Position numbers and translations under genes: made by a program. The notes below the pieces were generated by a model. That model searched no databases and was not told where the DNA came from. It saw only the letters and a program-made list of their open reading frames with translations. From contig JASJAS010000033.1 in assembly GCA_030066875.1 (NCBI GenBank), forward strand, positions 1 to 47,722: a stretch of 47,722 nt of DNA. Direction: 5' to 3'. Below, piece after piece: positions 8,323-16,629 of the stretch (its first letter is position 1; each line of letters begins with the position of its first letter). This DNA is from Acidimicrobiia bacterium. Lineage in GTDB: Bacteria; Actinomycetota; Acidimicrobiia; Spongiisociales; UBA5794.

Positions 8323-8822
8323 CCCGGGAGATCTGGCTGCTGCGCCATGGTGCAACCGATTTCTCCGAGTCGGGACGATACTGCGGCCAGCTCGACATAC
8401 CCCTAACGGCACGCGGCAGGCTCCAGGTGTTGCCTCGACGAGCCGACGTGAGCCGAATCAGCCATGACTGGCTGTGGAGTTCGGACCTACAGCGCTGCGT
8501 CGAGACAGCCCGGATCGTTGCTGGGGACCCAACCGTAGACAAGCGTCTGCGGGAATTCGACTTCGGCCGCATCGAGGGGCTGCGGTTCGATGAACTGGAC
8601 CACGCCACCCAAGAAGGCATCCTCGCCTTCGACGGCTTCGCCGCCCCCGGAGGCGAGACCGTGCCCGAGTTTCGAGCACGCATCGAATCATTCTTCGACG
8701 AGCTCCCAGCCGGTCGGCACCTGATCGTCACCCACGGCGGCGTCATTCGATTGCTCTTGCGGAGAATGGGGCATGACTTCCGCGTCCGTCCCGGCGGCCT
8801 CGTCTTTCTTTCGCGCTGGTAG
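8310..8822 (+). CDS. cobC: alpha-ribazole phosphatase-like histidine phosphatase (CobC)
   Basis: This probably dephosphorylates alpha-ribazole-5'-phosphate or cobalamin-5'-phosphate as the last step of nucleotide-loop assembly. The 170-residue phosphoglycerate-mutase-type protein has the catalytic LLRHGATD at its N-terminus, REFDFGRIEG, and the second catalytic His in LIVTHGGVIRLLLR. ATG 8310 lies inside the end of cobS. The superfamily is broad; the assignment to CobC rests on its place at the end of the cob operon. Confidence 0.88.
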   Translation: MVELTREIWLLRHGATDFSESGRYCGQLDIPLTARGRLQVLPRRADVSRISHDWLWSSDLQRCVETARIVAGDPTVDKRLREFDFGRIEGLRFDELDHATQEGILAFDGFAAPGGETVPEFRARIESFFDELPAGRHLIVTHGGVIRLLLRRMGHDFRVRPGGLVFLSRW

Positions 8823-8842
8823 GCGACGAACGGGGTCGAGAC

Positions 8843-9280
8843 CTACCCGGCGAGAAACACCCGACGGAGTAGATCTTGCTGCGTCAGGATGCCGACGACC
8901 TCACCATCTGATACGACCGGAAGACGGCGATGTCGCTGAGCGAGCATCGTACCGAGCGCCTTCACCAGGCTCATGTCCGGTCCAATGGTGTTCAAGTCGC
9001 GAGTCATCACCTCCGTCACCTTCATCGACGCGCGCGATTTCCGCATCTCGATTAGGTCGGACATACCACGAAACGAGCCGCGCTCCATCAGCTCCGAGAC
9101 CGCAGGCAGCAGCGCCTGCAGCAGATCGCGGCCCGACACGAGGCCGATGAACCCTCCGTCGGCGTCTCTTACCAGAGCGCTTTCAGCATGTCTGGCAATC
9201 AACTCGAGCGCGGCATCGTGAACCGAGTCATCTGCGGACACGGTCACCACTTGGGTCCGCATCACATCCTTTACGTCCAT
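8843..9280 (-). CDS. CBS-domain pair protein
   Basis: This 145-residue cytoplasmic protein consists almost entirely of two CBS motifs: residues about 1-60 (VKDVMRTQVVTVSADDSV ... GFIGLVSGRDLLQALLP) and about 88-143 (VTEVMTRDLNTIGPDMSL ... GEVVGILTQQDLLRRVF). CBS pairs bind adenosine nucleotides or S-adenosylmethionine and act as sensors. No effector domain is attached, so its target cannot be read from the sequence. A good Shine-Dalgarno GGGAGGGAG precedes the ATG. It converges with the cob operon, 20 bases from cobC, and is divergent from serC. Confidence 0.85.
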   Translation of the reverse strand: MDVKDVMRTQVVTVSADDSVHDAALELIARHAESALVRDADGGFIGLVSGRDLLQALLPAVSELMERGSFRGMSDLIEMRKSRASMKVTEVMTRDLNTIGPDMSLVKALGTMLAQRHRRLPVVSDGEVVGILTQQDLLRRVFLAG

Positions 9281-9308
9281 CCGCTCCCTCCCAGATTCGT
9301 GGACTCAT

Positions 9309-9323
9309 ATTGACCGGGTCAAT
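9309..9323. promoter_or_regulatory. 15-bp dyad ATTGACCGGGTCAAT (operator-like, copy 1)
   Basis: Perfect 7-bp arms flank one central base in the region between the CBS gene and serC. A near-identical copy sits 72 bases downstream. The pairing suggests binding of a dimeric regulator, which is not identifiable here. Confidence 0.55.
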
Positions 9324-9380
9324 AATGGCACCGGGGTCGCCGATCCGCAATAGAACTCTGCTCCGACCTCCTCCCCAAAA

Positions 9381-9395
9381 ATTGACTGGATCAAT
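9381..9395. promoter_or_regulatory. 15-bp dyad ATTGACTGGATCAAT (operator-like, copy 2)
   Basis: This is the second copy of the dyad seen at 9309. The two differ at only two positions. It lies 121 bases upstream of the serC start, so serC is the likelier target. The TTGACT inside it could also serve as a -35 box. Confidence 0.55.
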
Positions 9396-9516
9396 ACCGG
9401 TGGCTAGTTTCGGAGCAAACCCCGAAGCCGATTCGAGTCCCTATTCCCGGCGGCCAGCACTGCCCCATGGCAACGATTTGCGTCCTTACGTACGGGAGAG
9501 TCGAGAGGAACGTCAC

Positions 9517-10596
9517 ATGCGAATCTTCAATTTCAGCGCCGGTCCCTGCACCTTGCCCCTGCCCGTCCTCGAGGAGGTCCAGGCCGAATTCGTCGACTAC
9601 CGGGAAACAGGAATGTCGATGGTCGAAATGAGCCACCGAACACCCCCCTACGAAGCCGTTCACGATGGTGCCATAGCCTTGGCGCGCGAGCTCTTTGCGG
9701 TTCCCGAAGATTTCGACGTGATGTTCATCCAGGGCGGAGCGACCATGCAGTTCGCCATGCTGGCGATGAACTTGCTGACGCCGGGATCAAAGGGCGCCTA
9801 CATCGACACCGGCATCTGGGCATCAAAAGCGATCCAAGATGGAGCCCACTACGGCGAGGTATACACAGCCTGGAGTGGCAAAGAGTTGGCCTACACCCGT
9901 GTCCCGGATTCAGCTGAGTTGACTCTCCAGGATGACACTCGCTACGTCCACATGACCAGCAACGAGACGATCGGGGGCGTGCAATACCACGAATGGCCCG
10001 AGGTGGCAGTGCCGCTGGTTGCTGACATGTCATCCGACTACATGAGCAGGCCGATCCCGTGGGAGAAGTTCGACCTCGTGTACGGAGGTGTTCAGAAGAA
10101 CCTCGCCCCGGCCGGATCGACTCTGGTGTTCATCCGGCGCAGCATCTTGGAGCACACGCGCCGTGACCTCGGCATCTACCTCCGATACGACATCCACGCC
10201 ACCAAGAATTCCATGTACAACACACCGCCCGTGTTTCCCATCTACGTCATGGAAAAAGTGCTGCGGTGGATGCAAGCTGAAGGTGGATTGTCTGCAATGG
10301 AGAAGAAGGCCGACCAGAGAGCCGGCCTCATCTACGAGACAATCGACAACAGCGACGGTTTCTACACAAATCCGATCGAACCGGCCAGCCGATCCAACAT
10401 GAACGTTGTCTTCCGCATCGCAGACAACGATCGGGAGCCACAGTTCATCGCGGAAGCTGCGGAGAAGGGCATGTCTGGTCTGAAGGGACATCGCAGCGTT
10501 GGCGGATGTCGTGCGTCGGTCTACAACGCCATGCCGCTGGCTGGCGCAGAGGCCCTCACCGAGTTCATGGTCGACTTCAAGCAACGAGTCGGCTGA
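9517..10596 (+). CDS. serC: phosphoserine aminotransferase (SerC)
   Basis: SerC converts 3-phosphohydroxypyruvate and glutamate to phosphoserine, using pyridoxal phosphate. The 359-residue protein opens with the family signature FNFSAGPCTLPLPVLEE. It has MSHRTPPYEAVHD, MFIQGGATMQFAMLAMNLL, and the PLP-lysine segment LVYGGVQKNLAPAG (Lys in QKN). The C-terminal GLKGHRSVGGCRASVYNAM is typical. ATG 9517 is preceded by GAGAGGAA; the upstream extension of the frame lacks similarity. It is followed six bases later by a DUF1015 gene, a pairing often seen with serine biosynthesis genes. Serine is also a one-carbon donor to folate. Confidence 0.96.
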   Translation: MRIFNFSAGPCTLPLPVLEEVQAEFVDYRETGMSMVEMSHRTPPYEAVHDGAIALARELFAVPEDFDVMFIQGGATMQFAMLAMNLLTPGSKGAYIDTGIWASKAIQDGAHYGEVYTAWSGKELAYTRVPDSAELTLQDDTRYVHMTSNETIGGVQYHEWPEVAVPLVADMSSDYMSRPIPWEKFDLVYGGVQKNLAPAGSTLVFIRRSILEHTRRDLGIYLRYDIHATKNSMYNTPPVFPIYVMEKVLRWMQAEGGLSAMEKKADQRAGLIYETIDNSDGFYTNPIEPASRSNMNVVFRIADNDREPQFIAEAAEKGMSGLKGHRSVGGCRASVYNAMPLAGAEALTEFMVDFKQRVG

Positions 10597-10602
10597 GCGC
10601 CA

Positions 10603-11805
10603 ATGGACATCCGTCCACTCGACATCATGCTGGTGGATGCGGCGGTCGCGCCGCAGGTTGCCGTGCCCGCGTACGACTTGCTGTCTGCAGCCGACCGGCA
10701 ACGCGTCCTTGCCGAAGATCCCCTCAATTACCTAAACGCCATCAGGCTGCCTGAGGACTATCCACCCCAAGACCATCGCGCTTCTGATCGGCACCTGCAG
10801 GATTCGCTCACCGCACTGCGGAGGATGGTGCGCGAAGGAGCATTCCATCGCGTTCCCGGCCCGGCGCTGTTCGTCTATCAACTCACCGCCGGCGATCACC
10901 GGCAGATCGGAGTGGTTGCCGACGTGCCGATCGTTGCTTTCGAGGAGCACCGCGTGTTGCGACATGAAGAGACCCGCACCGACAAGGAGGAGGGACTCGT
11001 CAACTACATCGACGAGGTGCGGGCCAGTTCCTCCCCGGTGTGCCTGACCTACCGGCCACACGCCGCCATAGACGCGCTGTTGGCTGAGATCACGACCGAG
11101 GCTCCAGATCTGGATTTTGTCGCTTCCTCGGGAACTCGACAGGAAGTGTGGAAACTCACCGACGTGGTGCTCATCGGCAAACTGATCGGCCTGTTCCGCG
11201 AGGTGCCCAAGGCGTACATAACCGATGGCCATCACCGGGTCGCAGCCACCGCGCTCAGCAGGACTGCAGACAGCTTTCTCGCCGTGCTATTCCCCACCAA
11301 TCAGATGCGCCTGGTCGCGTACCACCGCTGCGTCAGAGATCTTGGAGATGAGTCGCCGGCGAGTTTCCTCGAGAAGCTTTCCGCTGAGTTCGAGATCACA
11401 ACTGTGGACAGGGTCGACCAACCGCCCGAGCCAGACCGCGGGCTCATCTCGATGCGCCTGGACGGCACGTGGCACCAGCTGCGTCTCAAGCGGGAGTTCC
11501 GTAACGGGGACGCCCACAAGAACGTAGATGTCATCACCCTGCAGAAGCGCATCTTCGAACCCCTCCTCGGCATTGCCGAGCCTCGCTCCGATCCGAGACT
11601 CGAATGTGTCACCTCCCGCATAACCCCGGAGGCAATCACCAGCTGGGTCGACTCGGGCGTGTACGCGGCCGCGTTCTTGCTCTATCCGATGTCGCTGGAA
11701 CAGCTGATGGCGGTCGCCGACACAGGGGAGACTCTTCCTCCAAAGTCAACATGGTTCACACCCAAGGCAGGGTCCGGGATCTTCCTCAGCTTTGACGATC
11801 GGTGA
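10603..11805 (+). CDS. DUF1015 family protein
   Basis: This 400-residue soluble protein belongs to the DUF1015 family, recognised from VPAYDLLSAADRQRVLAEDP near the N-terminus, SLTALRRMVREGAF, the central VPKAYITDGHHRVAATALS, and the C-terminal VMLYP-like AAFLLYPMSLEQLMAVADTGETLPPKST region. The biochemical role of the family is not firmly known to me; members commonly sit beside serA or serC, as here, which suggests a role in serine metabolism. It is probably co-transcribed with serC. Its last 20 bases overlap the convergent LysR gene. Confidence 0.85.
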   Translation: MDIRPLDIMLVDAAVAPQVAVPAYDLLSAADRQRVLAEDPLNYLNAIRLPEDYPPQDHRASDRHLQDSLTALRRMVREGAFHRVPGPALFVYQLTAGDHRQIGVVADVPIVAFEEHRVLRHEETRTDKEEGLVNYIDEVRASSSPVCLTYRPHAAIDALLAEITTEAPDLDFVASSGTRQEVWKLTDVVLIGKLIGLFREVPKAYITDGHHRVAATALSRTADSFLAVLFPTNQMRLVAYHRCVRDLGDESPASFLEKLSAEFEITTVDRVDQPPEPDRGLISMRLDGTWHQLRLKREFRNGDAHKNVDVITLQKRIFEPLLGIAEPRSDPRLECVTSRITPEAITSWVDSGVYAAAFLLYPMSLEQLMAVADTGETLPPKSTWFTPKAGSGIFLSFDDR

Positions 11806-12703
11806 TCTTCTGCTGCTTCCTTCCTAGCTCGGCGTGCCGCTTCGCAATCCGAACGAAGTCACGAACAGCCGGGCTGTCCAAGGCTGAATTCCATGCGAGG
11901 CTAATGACAGCCGCATCGACGTCGACCAGCGGAATGGCGCGGACATCCGGCCGAACATAGGTGGCCGCCACGGCTGCCGTCGTGATCGAAAGATCACCCG
12001 TCATCGCCACCGCCTCCAGTAGTTCGCCGGCATTGCCGGCCACCCGGTTGTAGGTAGCCTCCTCCCCACCGGGTCGTGGGTTCACGATCCACCAATCACG
12101 TTGATCGGGCGGACAGTCGGGTGCGACGACCGGGTAGGGCACCAAGTCCTCGACTCGCAACTGTTGGCGCTTCGCGAGCGGGTGATCGTTGCGGACCATG
12201 ACGACCCGGGGATCCAGGCGGAGCCTCTCGATCATCAGATCTCTATGTACAGAGAAGCGCCCCTTCAGCGGAGTAGCCACGAAACCTAACTCGATGCGAC
12301 CGCTGCTCAGCGCCGGTGCCACCTCACCCCAATCCAGAATGAGAATCTCCACTCGACCACTGTTGGCGACCCCTCTGTAGGCATCGACGACCTTCTTCTC
12401 GATCGGAGTCCCCCCAGTGCCGTAAGTCGCCACACGCAATACGGGTCCGGAAACGGCAACGTTCGATTTGGCTTCATGCACCTCGGAGAGAATGCGGCGG
12501 GCGTGGACACGAAGCGTGTCGCCGGCCGCAGTCAGCTTCACGTCACGACTGGTCCGCGTGAGCAGCGACGTTCCGAGTTCCGCTTCTAGGGCTTGAATCT
12601 GGCGGCTGAGCACCGACTGGCTGACGTTTACCTTTGCTGCAGCTCGAGAGAAATGGAGCTCTTCAGCCACCGCTAGAAAGTACTCGAGTTGACGAAGCTT
12701 CAT
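11786..12703 (-). CDS. LysR-family transcriptional regulator
   Basis: This is a LysR-type regulator of about 305 residues. The N-terminal winged helix-turn-helix (MKLRQLEYFLAVAEELHFSR, then AAAKVNVSQSVLSRQIQALE) is textbook, followed by the effector-binding domain starting near VLRVATYGTGG. I start it at ATG 12703, the usual LysR N-terminus. It is transcribed divergently from the first MtmB homologue at 12876, with 172 bases between them and a 21-bp dyad in the gap. It is therefore the likely regulator of that methyltransferase and the homocysteine methyltransferase behind it. The inducer is unknown. Confidence 0.92.
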   Translation of the reverse strand: MKLRQLEYFLAVAEELHFSRAAAKVNVSQSVLSRQIQALEAELGTSLLTRTSRDVKLTAAGDTLRVHARRILSEVHEAKSNVAVSGPVLRVATYGTGGTPIEKKVVDAYRGVANSGRVEILILDWGEVAPALSSGRIELGFVATPLKGRFSVHRDLMIERLRLDPRVVMVRNDHPLAKRQQLRVEDLVPYPVVAPDCPPDQRDWWIVNPRPGGEEATYNRVAGNAGELLEAVAMTGDLSITTAAVAATYVRPDVRAIPLVDVDAAVISLAWNSALDSPAVRDFVRIAKRHAELGRKQQKITDRQS

Positions 12704-12730
12704 TGGACTCCAACATCGGAGCAACCCTGA

Positions 12731-12751
12731 TCAATGCTCCAGGGGCATTGA
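12731..12751. promoter_or_regulatory. LysR-type binding dyad in the divergent promoter
   Basis: Perfect arms TCAATGC and GCATTGA are separated by seven bases and contain a T-N11-A core, the format of LysR recognition sites. The dyad lies between the LysR gene and the MtmB homologue it diverges from. Confidence 0.6.
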
Positions 12752-12875
12752 ACAATACCGCGTATGACTTGGACCTGCCCGATGTCAACCCGAATACTGG
12801 CGGGAGAGCACAAGCCCGAACGGTGCAGGCCTGACGACCTTCGTCGCAGCCGCCAAGCAAGTCGCAGGAGGCAAC

Positions 12876-14258
12876 ATGCAGCGCAAACCGGACATCGTTG
12901 AGATCCTGGAACGCACCCAGACAGGCGAGTACTGCACGTCGAAGGACTGGGACACGCGAAAGCTGCCCGGCGCGGTGAAGCAAGTTCTCAGGGAACACGA
13001 CCTTATGGGCGTGTGTGATCCCGAAAACCCGGTCAACACTGACTTCGACCTGGCGGACCGGTTCTATGAAGCCGGCTATCAGCTGGCGCTGGAACTCGGG
13101 TTCCTGTGCACCGACACGGACCGAATCGTCGCCGTCTCACAGGAAGAACTCGACGATGCGCTCAGGCACGCCAAGTCTGAGTTGTTCGTCGGCTACGGCA
13201 AGGACGGCACCTGGCTGAAACACCGCCGGATCTCGGACCCGTACCCGATGAAGATCACTGCTTCCCTGGCCATCGCCAACAGCGAAGAGATGTTCCCTCT
13301 GTTGCTCGAAGGTATCGCACGGGAAAAGGAGGTCGACATACTCGGCGGCGGGTCGATGCTCCACGTCTTCGGTCGTGAGATCCTGTCGGGTACGCCGCTC
13401 GAGACGCTCGCTGGGTATGAACACGCCCGGATGCACGTCGAGGCCCGCCGCAAGGCCGGTAGACCGGGCATGGGCGGCATCAACATCTACTCGGCGGTCA
13501 CTGAGTTCGGACAGTTTGGTGGATACGGCCTCCCAGGAGGCGCCCCGACGACGGATCTCGCCCTGGTCCTCTTCCCTTCGGAGTTGAAGATCGACTACCG
13601 CACCCTGCACAAGGTCGTACACACGATCAATGTCGGCGGGATGATCAAGGCGGCGTCATACGGAATGATCGGAGGCATGGCCGGTCCTCCGGAGGGTGCC
13701 GTCATCTCGAGCATCGCCAACGGCCTGCTCATCTATCCGATCCTCCAAACCGCCATGGGCGGTGGCCAGATCTACGACGTGAGGTATCTGGCCAACGTCA
13801 ACCGGGAGGGTCTATGGGCTCTCAGCGTCGCCCAGCAAGCGCTCAGTCGCAACACCCACATCATCACCGATCCGACTACCAATCAGGTGTCCGGTGCCGG
13901 GACCGACAAGCTCCTCTACGAAATCGCGACCAGCATCGCCACCGCTGCTTGCAGCGGGACATCGATGTCAACTTCGCCCAGAACGGCCGGCGGCAAACTC
14001 ACCGACTACGTCACGCCACTCGAGTGTCGATTCAGCGCCGAGGTCGCACACGCCGCGTCGGCCCTGGCCCCGGCCGATGTCAATGAGATCGTCAAACAAC
14101 TCCTCCCCCGCTACGAGGACAACATCAAGACACCTGATCTCGGGCGGAGTTTTCAGGATCTCTACGATCTCAAGACCCTTACACCCATCCAGGAATGGGA
14201 GGACATCTACCGGAGGGTCAAGAGCGAGGTGACCGCCCTGGGAATTCCGCTCGAGTAG
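12876..14258 (+). CDS. non-pyrrolysine MtmB-family methyltransferase, paralogue 1
   Basis: The family's known member, archaeal MtmB, moves the methyl group of monomethylamine to a corrinoid protein. This 460-residue homologue aligns along its whole length: TGEYCTSKDWD near the N-terminus, LGFLCTDTDRIV, VFGREILSGTPLETL, KAGRPGMGGINIYS, SELKIDYRTLHK, and the C-terminal TPIQEWEDIYRRVKSEVTALG. At residue 202, where MtmB has pyrrolysine, the codon is ATC (Ile). The substrate is therefore probably not monomethylamine by the known mechanism and cannot be named. AGGAGG precedes the ATG. It diverges from a LysR gene and is followed after 53 bases by a homocysteine S-methyltransferase; no corrinoid protein is adjacent. 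Confidence 0.88.
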   Translation: MQRKPDIVEILERTQTGEYCTSKDWDTRKLPGAVKQVLREHDLMGVCDPENPVNTDFDLADRFYEAGYQLALELGFLCTDTDRIVAVSQEELDDALRHAKSELFVGYGKDGTWLKHRRISDPYPMKITASLAIANSEEMFPLLLEGIAREKEVDILGGGSMLHVFGREILSGTPLETLAGYEHARMHVEARRKAGRPGMGGINIYSAVTEFGQFGGYGLPGGAPTTDLALVLFPSELKIDYRTLHKVVHTINVGGMIKAASYGMIGGMAGPPEGAVISSIANGLLIYPILQTAMGGGQIYDVRYLANVNREGLWALSVAQQALSRNTHIITDPTTNQVSGAGTDKLLYEIATSIATAACSGTSMSTSPRTAGGKLTDYVTPLECRFSAEVAHAASALAPADVNEIVKQLLPRYEDNIKTPDLGRSFQDLYDLKTLTPIQEWEDIYRRVKSEVTALGIPLE

Positions 14259-14311
14259 CCCACACGATTGAGCAGACGGTGCGGTGTAGGCTCTTGCCTC
14301 CACGGAGGCCC

Positions 14312-15262
14312 ATGACTGATTCCACCGGACGAACCACGTTTACCCAGCTGCTGGATTCGGGCAGAACGCTGGTTGCCGACGGTGGGATGGGAACACTGCT
14401 CATGGAACGCGGTCTGGAGGTCGGAGGCTGCCCGGAACTGCTCAACGTCGAGCGACCCGACATCGTCGCCAAGATCCAAAAGGAGTATGTGACGGCCGGC
14501 GCCGACATCGTTCTGACAAACACGTTCGGCGGGAACCGAATCCGGCTTGGCCACAACCAGCTGGCAGATCGTGTCATCGAACTCAATCACGCCGGGGTCG
14601 AGATCACCCGCGGCGTGGCGGCGGAGTTCGACCACCCGGTGGCCGTGGCCGGCAGTATCGGCCCGACGGGAGAGCTGTTCACGCCCTATGGCAACCTCGA
14701 GCCCGAGGAAGCCCTAACTGTGTTCGAAGAGCAAGCGGTGGCGCTCGAGGACGCAGGAGTGGACGCTATCTGGATTGAAACCATGTCGGGCATCGAGGAG
14801 CTGGACGCTGCCTTCACCGCGGCGTCGAGCGCCGGTCTCCCGATCGCGACGACGATGAGCTTCGACACAAACGGCTGGACGATGATGGGTGTGGCCCCGC
14901 AAGTCTTGGCGGATTGGGCTGCGGCCAAGCCGCGGCGACCAGCGGCCGTAGGGGCCAATTGCGGGATCGGGCCCGAAGAGGCTATCGAAGTCGTAGGCGT
15001 GGTCAACCAGGTGATTCCGGAAGTGGCCGCGGTGGCCAAGGCGAATTGCGGACTGCCCTACTTCAACGACGAAGGTGACCTGGCATATCCACTCGAGCCG
15101 GTCGATATGACCGAATACGCAACGGCCGCCATCGCGTCCGGGGCCCGAATCATTGGTGCCTGTTGTGGCTCAACCCCCGCCCACGTTGCTGCGATACGAG
15201 CCGTCGTCAACTCGCACAACCGACCCGCCCCTTCATCGGTGCAACGGAATGCCGAGATCTAG
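14312..15262 (+). CDS. homocysteine S-methyltransferase family protein
   Basis: The 316-residue protein is a zinc-dependent homocysteine-binding TIM barrel like the N-terminal module of MetH or betaine-homocysteine methyltransferase. It shows VADGGMGTLLMERG, LTNTFGGNRIRL, AGSIGPTGEL, and the zinc ligands in VGANCGIGPEE and IIGACCGSTPAH. It lacks cobalamin- and folate-binding modules, so the methyl group must come from a separate donor. Its place behind an MtmB homologue suggests that it takes methyl groups from a methyl-corrinoid or directly from the demethylation substrate to make methionine. GGAGG precedes ATG 14312. The last 30 bases overlap the convergent MtmB paralogue 2. Confidence 0.9.
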   Translation: MTDSTGRTTFTQLLDSGRTLVADGGMGTLLMERGLEVGGCPELLNVERPDIVAKIQKEYVTAGADIVLTNTFGGNRIRLGHNQLADRVIELNHAGVEITRGVAAEFDHPVAVAGSIGPTGELFTPYGNLEPEEALTVFEEQAVALEDAGVDAIWIETMSGIEELDAAFTAASSAGLPIATTMSFDTNGWTMMGVAPQVLADWAAAKPRRPAAVGANCGIGPEEAIEVVGVVNQVIPEVAAVAKANCGLPYFNDEGDLAYPLEPVDMTEYATAAIASGARIIGACCGSTPAHVAAIRAVVNSHNRPAPSSVQRNAEI

Positions 15263-16618
15263 GCACTGGTCCTTGACCTTGTGGTATGCCGCTTCCCACT
15301 CGGCGATCGGCTGCGAGGTCTCCATGTCGTAAGCCCGCTGGAACGGGATACCGAGATCCGGCGTCTTGATCGAATCCTCGTAATGCGGCAAGAGGGCTTT
15401 GACGACCTCATTGACGTGACCGAGATCCATACCCGACGCGGCATGACCGACCTCGGCCAGCCAGCGACATTCGAGAGGGGTTAGATAGTCGGTGAGCTTT
15501 CCACCGGCACTGCGTGGGCCGGTGGTGAACGAAGCACCCGACGCCGCGATCATCGCGACACCTGCCGCCGTCTCGCGCAACAGGTTCTCCGTACCCGGCC
15601 CGGACACCTGATTGACAACCGGGTGGATGAGCAGGTGCGTGTTACGAGCCAGCGCCTGGGTAGCGACGCCTAGCGCCCAGAGACCTTCGCGATTGACATT
15701 TCCCAGATAGCGAACGTCGTAGACATTGCCACCGCCGGCCTGGTTTTGCAGGATGGCGTACGACAGCAACGCGCAGGCGACGCTCGAAACCACCGCTCCC
15801 TCAGGCGGTCCCGACATGCCGCCGATCATTGCCGGAGAATCGGCCTTCATCATCCCCCCGACATTGTGGGTGTGGACCACCTTGTGCAGAATCCTGTAGT
15901 CCGTCTTTAGCTCGGCCGGAAAGAGTATGAGGGCCAAGTCGTTTGTGCTGTAGCCGCCGCTGGCACCGTATGAACCCAGATGCCCGTACTCCGTCACCGC
16001 AGAGGTGGCAACGACGCCACCCATTCCGGGCCGGCCTGCGGCGCGGCGCGCCTCCTTGTGCATGATCGCGTGTTCATATCCAACGAGCGTCTCGAAGGGA
16101 GTCCCCGACAAGACTTCCTGACCGCGAACACTGATCAAGGAGCCGGCACACAGAAGATCGATCTCCGGTTCGCGAGCGATGAGGTATGTCATGGCGGGGA
16201 ATACGGCTTCCGATACCGCTAAGGCCAAGGCTCCAGCAGCCTTCATCGGGTACGGGTCGGATGGGGTCCGCGTCTTCAGCAGCGTCGCGTCCTTGCCTTC
16301 TCCAACCCAGAGCTCCGCGGGTGCGGCTTTGAGAGCAATGTCGAGTTCACCCTGGCTGACACTCACGATCCGTTCGGTGTCGGTGCACAGATAGCCGAGC
16401 TCGAGAGCTGCGGCGTAGCCAGCTTCGTAGAATCGGTCGGCCAGCTCGCCGTCGGTGTTCACCGGCTCTTCAGGGTTACATGCACCGGCCAGGCCGTGCT
16501 CCTTCAGGATGCCGCGAATGGTTGAAGGAAGCCGCTTGGTATCCCACTCCTTCTGGGTGCAGTACTCACCGGTTTGCGTCCTGCTCAGAATCTCGAGGAT
16601 GTGCGGCCGATTCGCCAC
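15233..16618 (-). CDS. non-pyrrolysine MtmB-family methyltransferase, paralogue 2
   Basis: This full-length MtmB homologue (461 residues) belongs to the same subgroup as paralogues 1, 3 and 7: TGEYCTQKEWDTKRLP, LGYLCTDTERIVSVSQGELD, SVRGQEVLSGTPFETLVGYE, SELKTDYRILHK-type segment (here AELKTDYRILHK) and PIAEWEAAYHKVKDQCLDLG. The pyrrolysine position in AGRPGMGGVVATSAV is Val. I start it at GTG 16618 (VANRPHIL), which matches the paralogue N-termini; the frame is open upstream but without similarity. It lies 11 bases downstream of paralogue 3 and is clearly in one operon with it. The two share long blocks of identity, suggesting tandem duplication. Confidence 0.88.
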   Translation of the reverse strand: MANRPHILEILSRTQTGEYCTQKEWDTKRLPSTIRGILKEHGLAGACNPEEPVNTDGELADRFYEAGYAAALELGYLCTDTERIVSVSQGELDIALKAAPAELWVGEGKDATLLKTRTPSDPYPMKAAGALALAVSEAVFPAMTYLIAREPEIDLLCAGSLISVRGQEVLSGTPFETLVGYEHAIMHKEARRAAGRPGMGGVVATSAVTEYGHLGSYGASGGYSTNDLALILFPAELKTDYRILHKVVHTHNVGGMMKADSPAMIGGMSGPPEGAVVSSVACALLSYAILQNQAGGGNVYDVRYLGNVNREGLWALGVATQALARNTHLLIHPVVNQVSGPGTENLLRETAAGVAMIAASGASFTTGPRSAGGKLTDYLTPLECRWLAEVGHAASGMDLGHVNEVVKALLPHYEDSIKTPDLGIPFQRAYDMETSQPIAEWEAAYHKVKDQCLDLGIPLHR

Positions 16619-16629
16619 GGCGGTCCTCG

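Noticed and set aside
9402-9413. 12-mer GGCTAGTTTCGG shared with 26307-26318
   Set aside because: One copy sits in the loop and stem of a hairpin and the other upstream of serC. With no further copies or symmetry it looks like coincidence.
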